The translations under genes and the position numbers were made by a program. The notes under the pieces are model-generated. The model did no database searches and was not told the origin of the DNA. It was given only the letters and a program-made list of their open reading frames with translations. Positions 37,423 through 46,601 of a stretch of 64,000 nt of DNA are shown piece after piece. Every line of letters begins with the position of its first letter. The first letter of the stretch is position 1. Origin of the DNA: Erysipelotrichales bacterium (lineage in GTDB: Bacteria; Bacillota_I; Bacilli_A; Erysipelotrichales; Erysipelotrichaceae); the NCBI GenBank assembly GCA_910576345.1, contig CAJTIT010000006.1, positions 1 through 64,000 of the forward strand. The letters run 5' to 3'.

Positions 37423-37566
37423 AGGAAAACTCCTTTCTTCTTTCATGCAATATTTTACCTGTATTTTCTTAGAAAAGAAAGAGATTTTTTAATTTTCACT
37501 TAAAAAGAATCCTACTTTATGGTATGATGTAGAAGATGAATTTTAGATACGTAAGGATATGATGCA

Positions 37567-38742
37567 ATGGCAAAGCAAAAAATAAAACTTACCTTGAAAA
37601 TGCCTAGAAAATATGATTTTTGGCTTCATCTGTCTTCTTTGATTTTGTTGTTGTTTGGCTCATTGATGATTTTGTCTGCGAATGTGGGAAACACAGAAAG
37701 TGATTCCATGATTGTGGCAAAAGTCATTTTGAAACAAACGGCATTCATCATTATATCATATTTTATGATGATCGGACTTGCCAATAATTTTACAATGGTG
37801 CGGGCAAGACGCTATGGAAAACTTATCGGACTGATCTTGATTGCTTTATGTTTGAGCACGATGTTTTTTACACCGGTGCAAGGCTCGCGTGCCTGGATTC
37901 ATTTGGGCAGTATTACGATTCAGCCGGCAGAGTTTGTCAAAGTGTTTATGATCGTTGTGATTGCAGTATATATTGAAATCGCCGGTCGAAGAAATTTTGA
38001 CTGGTGGACGATCATCAAGACACCGTTTACTTTTTTCTGTGCTTTTATTGGTATCGTGATTTTACAGCGAGACTTAGGAACGATGGTCATCATCGCATTG
38101 ATGTCCGTTATATCTTTCTTGATTCCTTCACATAAGAATTTAAGAAAAGTGCAGAAAATTGTGAAAATTGGATTATGTGGAGGTTGTTTGACTACGATTT
38201 TTCTGATGACGCCGGCAGGTGTAGGGATTTTAGAAAATCTGCCGGTTTTCTCCCATGTTTCTACGCGTTTTGAAAATGCGTTAAATCCTTTTTCTGATCC
38301 TTATAACAAAGGTCATCAAGCGATACAAGGGCTGGTGAGTATAGCCTCAGGTGGTTTGACCGGAAAGGGGATCGGTCAATCCCAACAAAAATTTGGCTAT
38401 TTGACGCAGGCGGACAATGATTATATTATCGGTGTGGTCATCGAAGAATTGGGGATTTTTGGGTTGGCTTTCATTATGATTGGCTATGTAGTCATCATCC
38501 AGCGACTATTTCAGTATGCGCTGCGTACCAAAAGTGAAGGTTATAAAATCATACTCATCGGTACTGCCATGTATATCTTTTTGCATTTCTTCTTTAATGT
38601 AGGCGGTGTCGGTGGTTTGATACCATTGACCGGTGTCCCGCTATTATTTATTTCCAGCGGCGGCTCATCTCTTATGTCCATTATGTCGGCAATCGGCATA
38701 TCGCAAGCTGTCATTTCCAGAATACGCAGGCAAGGGGAATAG
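37567..38742 (+). CDS. ftsW: FtsW/RodA/SpoVE family glycosyltransferase
   Basis: Polytopic SEDS-family peptidoglycan polymerase, 391 residues, about ten helices. Typical stretches are GSRAWIHLGSITIQPAEFVK, LQRDLGTMVI, GHQAIQGLVSIASGGLTGKG, and the C-terminal LTGVPLLFISSGGSSLM. The ADNDYIIGVVIEELG segment is FtsW-like and contains the family's essential acidic residue. Whether it serves division, elongation or spore cortex cannot be told. A perfect 10-bp hairpin follows the stop. Confidence 0.92.
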   Translation: MAKQKIKLTLKMPRKYDFWLHLSSLILLLFGSLMILSANVGNTESDSMIVAKVILKQTAFIIISYFMMIGLANNFTMVRARRYGKLIGLILIALCLSTMFFTPVQGSRAWIHLGSITIQPAEFVKVFMIVVIAVYIEIAGRRNFDWWTIIKTPFTFFCAFIGIVILQRDLGTMVIIALMSVISFLIPSHKNLRKVQKIVKIGLCGGCLTTIFLMTPAGVGILENLPVFSHVSTRFENALNPFSDPYNKGHQAIQGLVSIASGGLTGKGIGQSQQKFGYLTQADNDYIIGVVIEELGIFGLAFIMIGYVVIIQRLFQYALRTKSEGYKIILIGTAMYIFLHFFFNVGGVGGLIPLTGVPLLFISSGGSSLMSIMSAIGISQAVISRIRRQGE

Positions 38743-38744
38743 GA

Positions 38745-38821
38745 AAAGCATCCCGATTATGGGATGCTTTAAGAAAGGGAAGAGGAGAAACAAAGATTGG
38801 GGGAGCATCCTTATCGGATGC
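38745..38821 (+). other. Tandem hairpins with shared GCATCC stems
   Basis: AAAGCATCCC-GATTAT-GGGATGCTTT (38745-38770) is a perfect 10-bp stem; 35 bases on, GCATCC-TTATC-GGATGC (38805-38821) repeats the same core. The arms can pair crosswise. The first may end the ftsW transcript weakly (no U-run). Both lie in the leader of rsmD. Confidence 0.6.
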
Positions 38822-38872
38822 ACTATTATGTTGCCCGGATTTGTGCATCATATACATGAGGAGTTGAAAAAA

Positions 38873-39427
38873 ATGCGAATTGTTGCAGGAACCTATCGAT
38901 CCAGAATCATTAAAGCTGTAGAAGGTACCCATACACGACCAACAACCGATAAAATAAAAGAAGCTGTTTTTTCCAGTATAGGACCGTATTTTGACGGCGG
39001 CGTTATGTTGGATCTTTTTGCGGGCAGTGGCAATATTGGTTTAGAAGCATTGTCAAGAGGAATGGATACGATTTATTTCTGTGATCACCATCCACGTTCT
39101 GTTGCTACTATCAAGTCCAATTGTGCATCGCTTCATGTACAAGATGCATGTCATATCTATACATGTGATTATCAATCGCTGTTGCGACAGTTGGCGCAAA
39201 AAAATATGACGTTTGATCTTATTTACTTGGATCCGCCATATCGAAAGCAGCGCATTCATGATATTATGACATTTATTTCGCAACATGCATTATTAAAGAA
39301 ACAAGGTATTGTGGTCGCAGAAAGTTTGAAAGAAGATACATTTGAGGATACATATATTGATTTATATAAATGCAAAGATAAAACTTATGGAATTACGAGA
39401 ATAACGATATATGAGAGGTCATTATGA
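38873..39427 (+). CDS. rsmD: 16S rRNA (guanine966-N2)-methyltransferase RsmD
   Basis: SAM-dependent methyltransferase of the small-subunit rRNA, 184 residues. It begins MRIVAGTYRSRII with the THTRPTTDKIKEAVFSSI segment, has the SAM site VMLDLFAGSGNIGLEALSRG and the catalytic IYLDPPY. Start 38873 is set by GAGGAG 9 bases upstream and by the family start; the frame is open further upstream but that part is not conserved-looking. It overlaps coaD by 4 bases, a standard pairing. Confidence 0.94.
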   Translation: MRIVAGTYRSRIIKAVEGTHTRPTTDKIKEAVFSSIGPYFDGGVMLDLFAGSGNIGLEALSRGMDTIYFCDHHPRSVATIKSNCASLHVQDACHIYTCDYQSLLRQLAQKNMTFDLIYLDPPYRKQRIHDIMTFISQHALLKKQGIVVAESLKEDTFEDTYIDLYKCKDKTYGITRITIYERSL

Positions 39428-39900
39428 AAACAGCTATTTTTCCAGGAACATTTGATCCAATCACGAACGGTCATATCGATATCGCAAAAAGAGCCGCCCA
39501 TCTGTTTGATGAATTATATGTGGTGGTATTGAACAATACGGATAAGCAGACATTGTTTACGAAAGAAGAACGTGTACAGTTGGCAAAACAATCCTTGTAT
39601 GATGTTTCTAATATCCATGTCGTTGCTTATGACGGATTGACGACGTCTTTTGCAAGACAAGTGAGCGCAAGTGCAATCGTACGTGGTGTGCGACAGATCA
39701 AAGATTATGAGTATGAATACAATATTTCTTTATGCAACAAATTTATTGATGATGAATTGGAGACAATTCTGTTGTTTACCGGAAGCGAATATGCTTTTGT
39801 ATCTTCCGGTATTGTAAAAGAACTTGCACTTTATCATCAGCGTTTGGATGGACTTGTAAGTGAATGTGTAGAAATTGCATTGAACGAAAAATATAAATAA
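39424..39900 (+). CDS. coaD: Phosphopantetheine adenylyltransferase
   Basis: Fourth step of coenzyme A synthesis: transfers AMP from ATP to 4'-phosphopantetheine. 158 residues with FPGTFDPITNGHIDIAKRA (HxGH-type TNGH), VRGVRQIKDYEYE and the ISSGIVKELA-like VSSGIVKELA end. Start overlaps the rsmD stop; GAGAGG lies upstream. Confidence 0.96.
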   Translation: MKTAIFPGTFDPITNGHIDIAKRAAHLFDELYVVVLNNTDKQTLFTKEERVQLAKQSLYDVSNIHVVAYDGLTTSFARQVSASAIVRGVRQIKDYEYEYNISLCNKFIDDELETILLFTGSEYAFVSSGIVKELALYHQRLDGLVSECVEIALNEKYK

Positions 39901-39955
39901 TGTTCAAACATAGGGGAGTGTGGTATACTATACTGTAAGGAAAGGAATGATCGTT

Positions 39956-40807
39956 TTGTCGAACGCAAAACAATCAACGCAGAATGAGATGGTGAAAAAT
40001 AAACTACTGTTTCTATTCTGTATGTTGATGATTATGTCAAGTTTATTTCTGGTCTGTTATATCTGTTTTTTTCGGACCGTTACGATAGATGTTACAAAAG
40101 ATATGAAGATTGAATACAGTGGAGAAAGTGGCGCTGCCACTGTCATGGTTACAAATACATCCAATAATCTCAATCAGCGTACACAAGAATTTTTGGATAC
40201 GATAGTATATACGGTGACACCGAATGCGAAGTTGTCCAATGGTACGAAAATTACGATCCAAGCCAGATATAATCAAGAACTTGCAGATAAATACCATATT
40301 CAAGTCATCAACGAAACAAAGGAAATCACCATTTCGGGACTGGAAGAGCGTTTTTCAGATGCAAAACAGATTACAAAAGAATTTCAAAAGAAAATCGATC
40401 AAGTGGGCAACGATTATTTGGATAAGAATATAACTGAGATTTTACAAGCATCGTTTGAGCTTTTTGATCATGACAGTGATATTCAACTGGTTGATCAAAA
40501 GCATATATATCGTCTTTTTCTTAAATCTCTTAATAAAGAAAATAAAGATAAGATCATCGATATTTATCAGATATTCGCAAAAGGAACGGTTTCAAATGAG
40601 AATCAAGCACAAGTAGGAAAAGAAGAGGCTGTTTATTATGTTATTACTTATGACAATATCAATTCATCTCTGCAGATTCGTGATGAATCAGTATTTGGTG
40701 AAAGCTGGAATGTCGATGATATTTCTACACAGGAGAAACTGATACCGATAGTACAAAGCAAATATCAGTTTGGTTATCGAGTTAGTATACTCAAAGACGG
40801 CAAATAA
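39956..40807 (+). CDS. Membrane-anchored extracytoplasmic protein, unknown
   Basis: 283 residues from TTG 39956, chosen because AAGGAAAGGA (39937-39946) lies 9 bases upstream; an ATG at 39947 abuts that site. One helix near residues 14-40 (LFLFCMLMIMSSLFLVCYICFF) anchors an outside domain made of beta-like and charged helical segments. No family recognised. The stop codon is embedded in a terminator. Two dozen bases after coaD, so co-transcription or its own promoter (TATACT near 39924) are both possible. Confidence 0.65.
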   Translation: MSNAKQSTQNEMVKNKLLFLFCMLMIMSSLFLVCYICFFRTVTIDVTKDMKIEYSGESGAATVMVTNTSNNLNQRTQEFLDTIVYTVTPNAKLSNGTKITIQARYNQELADKYHIQVINETKEITISGLEERFSDAKQITKEFQKKIDQVGNDYLDKNITEILQASFELFDHDSDIQLVDQKHIYRLFLKSLNKENKDKIIDIYQIFAKGTVSNENQAQVGKEEAVYYVITYDNINSSLQIRDESVFGESWNVDDISTQEKLIPIVQSKYQFGYRVSILKDGK

Positions 40808-40820
40808 CCGTCTTTTTCTT
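40793..40820 (+). terminator. Terminator overlapping stop codon
   Basis: AAAGACGG-CAAATAA-CCGTCTTT with Ts; the loop contains the TAA of the preceding gene. Confidence 0.8.
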
Positions 40821-40903
40821 TCTGTCTTCTTATGGTTTGGTGTTCTGTTTTTTTTCACAATCTTCATATTCTTCGCATATACATGAATAAGGAGAGGTAT
40901 CGG

Positions 40904-41128
40904 ATGAAAAAAGAAGATGTGTATCTTTTGGGTTTGTTCGCTTATCGAAAAAAAATTGAGTTGTGGCTGAAGGAATCCAATGAAAAAACATTATTGTTGG
41001 ATGGGGAAAAGGCATCGATGTTGTTTCCGGTTCTCATATCTTCTTTATTTGAAGAAAAACTTCTTTCCATGACGCTTGGCATTTCTGCGCATCTGATACA
41101 GGAATTGAAAGATGAACTGCGCAATTAA
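40904..41128 (+). CDS. Small unknown protein
   Basis: 74 residues starting MKKEDVYLLGLFAYRKKIEL, mostly helical, no cysteine and no clear membrane span. AAGGAGAGGT stands 8 bases before the ATG, which supports a real gene. Not recognised. It faces the HIT gene across a shared hairpin. Confidence 0.55.
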   Translation: MKKEDVYLLGLFAYRKKIELWLKESNEKTLLLDGEKASMLFPVLISSLFEEKLLSMTLGISAHLIQELKDELRN

Positions 41129-41152
41129 AAAGCATGGCGCAATACCATGCTT
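41125..41152 (-). terminator. Terminator of HIT gene
   Basis: AAGCATGG/CCATGCTT stem; the T-run is on the minus strand (CCATGCTTTTTAA), so it mainly ends the HIT transcript. Confidence 0.75.
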
Positions 41153-41549
41153 AATCCATTTTCAATAATGCATGCAATGCTTCCATATCTTGTTTATCGC
41201 TTTCTTTAAACGAAATGACACAGGCATCTTGCGCACTCCAGCGTGGAATCAGATGCAAGTGAACGTGTGGTACGCTTTGACCCGCAGCTTCATTTGCATT
41301 GCTTAACAAATGCATGCCATTCGCACCTGTTTTTTTCATAATATGATTGCCCAGTTTCTGGGCTGTCTGCGTTAACTTTTTCAAAATGATTTCATCGCAG
41401 TTTAGAAAATTGTCATAATGCTTTTTTGGGATGATCAGCGTATGACCTTTCGTTACTTGTGAAATGTCTAGAAATGCAAGAACGTCTTCATCTTCATATA
41501 ATTTATATGCCGGTATGTTTCCTTTTACAATATCACAAAAAATACACAT
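41151..41549 (-). CDS. HIT family nucleotide-binding protein
   Basis: Histidine-triad hydrolase of the Hint branch acting on nucleoside phosphoramidates or dinucleotides. 132 residues: MCIFCDIVKGNIPAYKLYED start with a CxxC pair that can bind zinc, FLDISQVTKGHTLIIPKKHY, and the catalytic HVHLHLIP. Start 41549 follows AAAGGAAAGG on the minus strand. The prsA-like genes lie upstream in the same direction, and in many Firmicutes a HIT protein neighbours prsA. Confidence 0.93.
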   Translation of the reverse strand: MCIFCDIVKGNIPAYKLYEDEDVLAFLDISQVTKGHTLIIPKKHYDNFLNCDEIILKKLTQTAQKLGNHIMKKTGANGMHLLSNANEAAGQSVPHVHLHLIPRWSAQDACVISFKESDKQDMEALHALLKMD

Positions 41550-41601
41550 GTTTTGATCTTCCTTTCCTTTTGTAAGAAAAGAAACAGGCGTTACCTGCTT
41601 C

Positions 41602-42507
41602 TTATTCCTGATCCTGAACGAGATAGTCAGGATTATTCGTTTTATATGTATTATAGATGTCAATGTCGTATACACGGAAATTGTATTTGTTCAAATAGAA
41701 TTTCATCGCATCTGTTTTTGCGGACGTTGCTTTATCTAAAATAGACTTTATTGCTTCATCTTTAAATTCTTCCAATGCTTTTGTGTTTGTGACCTTCACC
41801 ACATAATAAACAGGGTTTTCTGCGTCTGTCACACTGTCGGTGATGACTTCATTGATCATCGCTTCTTTGTCGGTAATGACAGAAATTTTAGACCATACGG
41901 CAGATGGCAGTCCACTGGATTGATTGACAATTTCTTCTGCTCCTTTGTATGTGTCTGTTTTTCCATATTGTTTTGCGGCTTCTTCAAAGCCGGTGCCTTT
42001 TTGTACGGCTTCCAGAGCTTTCTTTGCATTATCTTCACTTGTACAAGCGATGATGCGTACTTTCACCGGTTTATAAGTTGTGATTTGTTCTTCGGCATGC
42101 TCATTTAAGAATTTTTTTGTCAATGCGTTGAGCTGTGCGTTTGGCAAAGAAACTTTTGTATAGAACGCATCTTCGTTTTCACATCCGTAATATTGCTTAA
42201 TTGTTTCCAAGAAGTTTTCGCCCATATCTTTTTTTGCTTGTGCGAGCGCATCTTTTGCTTCTTTTTTGATTTCGTCATTTTCCGGAACTTCTTTGTCGTA
42301 TATGATTTTTGATACCATGGAATTCACTTCACTGTATCCGCCGTTTAAGAACAGGGAGCGGAAAATATCATCATTGGTCACTTTGGTATTTCCGACCTTG
42401 AATAATTCTTCACTTCCGTTTGAAATATCTACACTGGCATCTTTACATCCGGAAAGCGCCAGCATCAGCACTGCGGCAAAACTCAATATTGTTGTCTTTT
42501 TCATCAC
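41602..42507 (-). CDS. SurA/PrsA-like foldase lipoprotein
   Basis: 301 residues; lipoprotein signal with lipobox LSGC. After KVGNTKVTNDDIFRSL it has the helical SurA-N-like shell, then a region resembling a parvulin domain (KPVKVRIIACTSEDNAKKALEAV, TGFEEAAKQYG) that is poorly conserved, and a C-terminal tail. Likely a chaperone for secreted proteins at the outer face of the membrane; proline isomerase activity is doubtful. It follows the second foldase gene by 12 bases, so both are co-expressed. Confidence 0.78.
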   Translation of the reverse strand: MMKKTTILSFAAVLMLALSGCKDASVDISNGSEELFKVGNTKVTNDDIFRSLFLNGGYSEVNSMVSKIIYDKEVPENDEIKKEAKDALAQAKKDMGENFLETIKQYYGCENEDAFYTKVSLPNAQLNALTKKFLNEHAEEQITTYKPVKVRIIACTSEDNAKKALEAVQKGTGFEEAAKQYGKTDTYKGAEEIVNQSSGLPSAVWSKISVITDKEAMINEVITDSVTDAENPVYYVVKVTNTKALEEFKDEAIKSILDKATSAKTDAMKFYLNKYNFRVYDIDIYNTYKTNNPDYLVQDQE

Positions 42508-42519
42508 TAGCGCTCCTTT

Positions 42520-43512
42520 CTATTCTTTGACTTTCATGTAGTCCATCAGCTGTTTCTTCACATCGTCATTTGCGAATGTGACATCTAGCTCTTTGCTTTT
42601 TTCCCAAACGATATCCATTTGCAGATTGGTATTTGCATTCATAATGGCTTGATAAACACCGTTTTTTACCATTTCGTTTTCGTCTTCGTATTTCACGATG
42701 GCATCTTTTTCTGTTTCCAAAACAACGATTTTATGCCATCCCTGATAATTGGTGGACGCCACTTTCACCCAGTCGCTGACTTCGCCTTTTTTAAGTCCCA
42801 TGGCTGTTTTTTTAAATTCTTCCACTAGGGAACTGTCTTCATCTACATAGCCGATCAATCCACCCAATGTCGCACTGGAATCATCACTGAATTCTTTGGC
42901 GATTTCTTCAAACGTCTTGCCGTTTTTAAATGCGTCTTCCACTTTTTTTACTTTTTCTTTTTCTGCGTCGCTTGGACTTGCGCTATTGTCCATCTTGATG
43001 AGAATGTGCGCCACAACGCGTGATTTTTTCTTGTCATAAATTGGCTTAAATAATTCTTCCATGTGCGCATCCATATAATCGGTATATAATTTCTGCACCT
43101 TTACGCTTTTGAGACAGTAATCATTCAAATCACTATATCCCATTTTTTCCAGTTGCGATTGAATGTTCGTCTTGTAGTTGGTCGCATCGCTTGCTTTGAA
43201 GTTTTCTTCAATCGCGTTTGCCTGTGTGCTTGCATCTTCCTTGATTTCGCTTGTCGTTTCAATTGCTTCATCTGCGACGGCATCTTTGAAAGCTTGAAAC
43301 ATGAGTGCATCCGCAGACTGTGATTTTAATTGCGCGAATACATCATCCGCAAACACATTTTGATCCGCTACGCTTGCGATTACATCTTTTCCGTCCGCTG
43401 TTTTGCCTTTCAGCTTTCCTTTGTTGGTATCCCAAATACTGAATACCGCAAAAGAGATCAGAATGACGGCAATCAAAACAACGAACCATTGTTTTTTTAA
43501 TATTTCAATCAT
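42520..43512 (-). CDS. PrsA-like membrane-anchored peptidyl-prolyl isomerase
   Basis: 330 residues with an N-terminal transmembrane anchor (WFVVLIAVILISFAVFSIW) in place of a lipobox. The outside part has a helical domain and a parvulin domain near 170-280: SRVVAHILIKMD, KNGKTFEEIAKEFSDDSSA, GGLIGYV, MGLKKGEVSDWV, GWHKIVVLE. Assists folding of exported proteins. SD AGGAGGAC on the minus strand. First gene of the pair with the lipoprotein foldase. Confidence 0.85.
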   Translation of the reverse strand: MIEILKKQWFVVLIAVILISFAVFSIWDTNKGKLKGKTADGKDVIASVADQNVFADDVFAQLKSQSADALMFQAFKDAVADEAIETTSEIKEDASTQANAIEENFKASDATNYKTNIQSQLEKMGYSDLNDYCLKSVKVQKLYTDYMDAHMEELFKPIYDKKKSRVVAHILIKMDNSASPSDAEKEKVKKVEDAFKNGKTFEEIAKEFSDDSSATLGGLIGYVDEDSSLVEEFKKTAMGLKKGEVSDWVKVASTNYQGWHKIVVLETEKDAIVKYEDENEMVKNGVYQAIMNANTNLQMDIVWEKSKELDVTFANDDVKKQLMDYMKVKE

Positions 43513-43673
43513 AATGTCCTCCTAAATATTTTTCACCTGTACTATTATAGAATAATTGGCTTAAAAAAGCAATTTCTTGAAGTGCTGAAACATAATTTCC
43601 CATAATATTATGGTGAAAATACATAAAGAAAGAGAGATTGGCAAAGGATAAGTAAGAGCGGCAATCGTTTTCG

Positions 43674-43702
43674 TTGTAGAATTTCGCTTTTTTTGATATG
43701 AT
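43674..43702 (+). promoter_or_regulatory. SigA promoter of suf operon
   Basis: TTGTAG (43674-43679), 17-base spacer, TATGAT (43697-43702). Confidence 0.6.
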
Positions 43703-43736
43703 ATACGCATATTTTATAAAGGAAGGATGTATCTGC

Positions 43737-44561
43737 ATGGCAGTTTTGAATATCAGTGATTTACATGTGAATGTAGAAGACAAGGAAATACTAAAAGGGG
43801 TGAATCTTGTAATCAAGGATCATGAGACGCATGCCTTGATGGGACCCAACGGCAATGGGAAATCCACATTGCTGGCAGCGATCATGGGACATCCCAAATA
43901 TACGGTTACCAAAGGCACTATTATGTTGGATGAGCAGGATGTTTTAGCGATGCGTGTGGATGAGCGTAGTCGTGCCGGTTTGTTTTTGGGTATGCAATAT
44001 CCAAGTGAAATTAGCGGTGTGACCAATTCTGATTTTTTGCGTGCTGCGATCAATACCAGAAGAGAACAGCCAATCTCATTATTCGCATTTATCAAACAGA
44101 TGGAACAGGCAATCAAAGATTTGGATATGAAAAGTGATTTGGCGCATCGTTTTTTAAATGAAGGTTTTTCTGGCGGGGAGAAAAAGCGTAATGAAATCGT
44201 ACAGATGAAACTGTTACAGCCAAGTATTGCGATGCTGGATGAAATTGACAGCGGACTGGATGTGGACGCATTGAAACTAGTCGCAAATGAAATAAAAGCA
44301 ATGCAGGAAAACAATCACATGGGATTATTGGTTGTATCGCATTATGAGCGTTTTTATGAGTTGTTAAAACCTACGCATGCACACGTATTGATCAATGGTG
44401 CCATCGTTATGGATGGCGATGAACGACTCATTCAGAAAATCGATACGCTTGGTTATGACTGGATCGAAAGTGAATTGGGCATCGAAATTCAAGAAGAAAG
44501 CGTCAAGCAAGTTTCATCGATTGGATTATGCGGTGTTAAACAGCGTGGTGATGGACAATGA
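43737..44561 (+). CDS. sufC: Fe-S assembly ATPase SufC
   Basis: ABC-type ATPase of the SufBCD scaffold that drives cluster assembly. 274 residues: Walker A GPNGNGKST, Q-loop region MQYPSEISGV (family-specific), signature FSGGEKKR, Walker B IAMLDEIDSGLD, and SHYERF. It is about 25 residues longer at its C terminus than the usual 250. ATG 43737 has GGAAGGA upstream. First gene of sufC-sufD-sufS-sufU-sufB. Confidence 0.96.
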   Translation: MAVLNISDLHVNVEDKEILKGVNLVIKDHETHALMGPNGNGKSTLLAAIMGHPKYTVTKGTIMLDEQDVLAMRVDERSRAGLFLGMQYPSEISGVTNSDFLRAAINTRREQPISLFAFIKQMEQAIKDLDMKSDLAHRFLNEGFSGGEKKRNEIVQMKLLQPSIAMLDEIDSGLDVDALKLVANEIKAMQENNHMGLLVVSHYERFYELLKPTHAHVLINGAIVMDGDERLIQKIDTLGYDWIESELGIEIQEESVKQVSSIGLCGVKQRGDGQ

Positions 44562-45373
44562 TGCAAGATAAGAAACAAACCATATATCTTACAAAAGATG
44601 GCTTTCAAGAAATACAGGTTGATTGTGACAAACAGCGTTCACTGTTGATTCATGTGGACAAACGCCGTTTCATCCAACTGTATGTCACATATCTTGGAAA
44701 GAGTGCCACACTCGATATAACGATACAGATGGATCAAGGCGCCTATGGAGAAATCGTTTTCTGGAATGAGACAAGAGATAAGTTTCATGCCAATATATGG
44801 ATGAGAGGAGAAAAGGATGCGGTGTTGAAATTAGGCATCGGGGATCTTTCTTCTTCCAACAGTGAAATAAACATTTGTGGTGATCTTGATCACAGTGGTA
44901 TGCAGTTTCATGTGACGACTGCGATTCTTGCGCTTTTCAAGCATGTGCAGATGGAAATGCATCATAAGACGTCCTATACGGAAGCAGTCATGAAAAATTT
45001 TGCGGTTGTCACTGATTTAGGCAGTTATCAAATGCACGCAAGCGGACGCATTGACAAAGGCGCAAAACACAGTGTTTCTCATCAGCAAACAAGCGTGCTG
45101 ACTTTGTCGCAGAATCAAACAAGTGAAGTGCTGCCTATTTTGTATATTGATGAAAATGACGTCAAGGCATCTCATGCGACAACCCTTGGGCAACCGGATG
45201 ATTTACAGCTATATTATCTATGCTCCAGAGGACTTTCCCGAGCGCAGGCGATCGCGCTTTTGACGCATGGTTATTTAATGCCGATCGCTGGCGTTATTCA
45301 GAAGGAAACACTGTCTGCGCGACTGGCTGATTTAATAGAAGAAAAGGTGATGGTTCATGCGAAATATTTATGA
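44558..45373 (+). CDS. sufD: Fe-S assembly scaffold SufD
   Basis: 271 residues; the beta-helix core and C-terminal helical end of the SufB/SufD family are visible (SGRIDKGAKHSVSHQQTSVL, DDVKASHATTLGQPDD-like, YYLCSRGLSRAQAIALLTHGYL). It is short for SufD, lacking much of the N-terminal domain, so assignment rests on the C-terminal part and operon place. It overlaps sufC by 4 bases and sufS by 17. Confidence 0.9.
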   Translation: MMQDKKQTIYLTKDGFQEIQVDCDKQRSLLIHVDKRRFIQLYVTYLGKSATLDITIQMDQGAYGEIVFWNETRDKFHANIWMRGEKDAVLKLGIGDLSSSNSEINICGDLDHSGMQFHVTTAILALFKHVQMEMHHKTSYTEAVMKNFAVVTDLGSYQMHASGRIDKGAKHSVSHQQTSVLTLSQNQTSEVLPILYIDENDVKASHATTLGQPDDLQLYYLCSRGLSRAQAIALLTHGYLMPIAGVIQKETLSARLADLIEEKVMVHAKYL

Positions 45374-46589
45374 AATACGTCAAGATTTTCCAATGTTACA
45401 AAACAAGCAAATGCAGGGACACGATCTCATTTATTTTGACAATTCCGCAACCACATTGAAACCATATTCTGTACTGGATGCGATTGCTTATTATTATACA
45501 AACATCACCAGCAATGCGCATCGCTCCGATTATGATTTGGCATTTGCGGTCGATCAGGCTTATGAAAATGCGCGCCTTAAGATCGCAGAACTGATTCATG
45601 CGAACAAAAATGAAATCGTCTTTACCAGTGGCGCCAGTGAAGGGCTGAATTTAATAGCGTATGGATATGGCTTACGATATTTAAAAGAAGACGATGTGAT
45701 TTTGGTCAGTGAAGCAGAACATGCATCATGTGTTTTGCCATGGATGCGGGTATGTGAAAAAACCGGCGCCAGATTGAAGTATATACCACTAAATGAAGAA
45801 GGTAAGTTAACGATTGAGGCATTTCGATCCATAATGGATGCCAATGTTAAAGTAGTTGCGCTGGCACAGATTTCCAATGTGCTGGGATATGAAGTGCCAA
45901 TGAAGGAAATTTGCGAATTTGCCCATGCATATGGTGCCATTGTCGTAGTGGACGGTGCGCAAAGCGTACCGCATCTTCCTATTGACGTTAAAGATATGGA
46001 TTGTGACTTTTTAACGTTCAGTGCGCATAAAATGTGTGGACCAACCGGAATTGGCGCTATTTATGGCAAATATGAATGGCTGGAAAACATCGACGCATGG
46101 ATGCTGGGAGGCGGCAGCAATGCACGTTTTGATGCCTGCGGGCATATTCTGATGAAAAAACCACCCGCAAAATTTGAAAGCGGCACTCAGAATATAGAAG
46201 GTGTATTGGGGTTTGGAGCGGCTGTTGATTACTTGCAGGATCTTGGAATGCATCAGCTTCATGCTTATGAACAAAAGCTGCGTCATTACATTGTCTCACA
46301 TATGAAACGCATGGAGAATATTCGATTATATAACGAGGATGCACAAAGCGGAATTATCACATTCAATGTGAAAGATGTGTTTGCACAAGATGCGGCCAGC
46401 TATTTTAATGCGCATGGCATCGCAGTACGCAGTGGACAGCACTGTGCCAAATTGTTAAGCGAGCAATTGAAAACGGCTGCGACGGTGCGTGCAAGTCTGT
46501 ATTTCTACAATACGCGTGCTGAAGCAGATGAATTTTTGAAAGTTTGCGCAAATGCGGATATGCATACTTGTCTTGATATTTATTTTTAA
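45357..46589 (+). CDS. sufS: Cysteine desulfurase SufS
   Basis: PLP enzyme that takes sulfur from cysteine. 410 residues: YFDNSATTLKP, SNAHRSDYDLA (usual R/H-rich site), FTSGASEGLNL, DGAQSVPHLPIDV, PLP lysine in SAHKMCGPTGIG, and active-site cysteine in RSGQHCAK. Supplies persulfide to SufU next door. Start overlaps sufD; AAAGGTG lies upstream. Confidence 0.96.
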   Translation: MRNIYEIRQDFPMLQNKQMQGHDLIYFDNSATTLKPYSVLDAIAYYYTNITSNAHRSDYDLAFAVDQAYENARLKIAELIHANKNEIVFTSGASEGLNLIAYGYGLRYLKEDDVILVSEAEHASCVLPWMRVCEKTGARLKYIPLNEEGKLTIEAFRSIMDANVKVVALAQISNVLGYEVPMKEICEFAHAYGAIVVVDGAQSVPHLPIDVKDMDCDFLTFSAHKMCGPTGIGAIYGKYEWLENIDAWMLGGGSNARFDACGHILMKKPPAKFESGTQNIEGVLGFGAAVDYLQDLGMHQLHAYEQKLRHYIVSHMKRMENIRLYNEDAQSGIITFNVKDVFAQDAASYFNAHGIAVRSGQHCAKLLSEQLKTAATVRASLYFYNTRAEADEFLKVCANADMHTCLDIYF

Positions 46590-46601
46590 AGGAGAATGTA
46601 T

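Noticed and set aside
38633-38872. Upstream extension of rsmD, or a small peptide starting at ATG 38760
   Set aside because: The strong GAGGAG site and the family start at 38873 decide the gene; the upstream text overlaps ftsW and hairpins and has no ribosome site.
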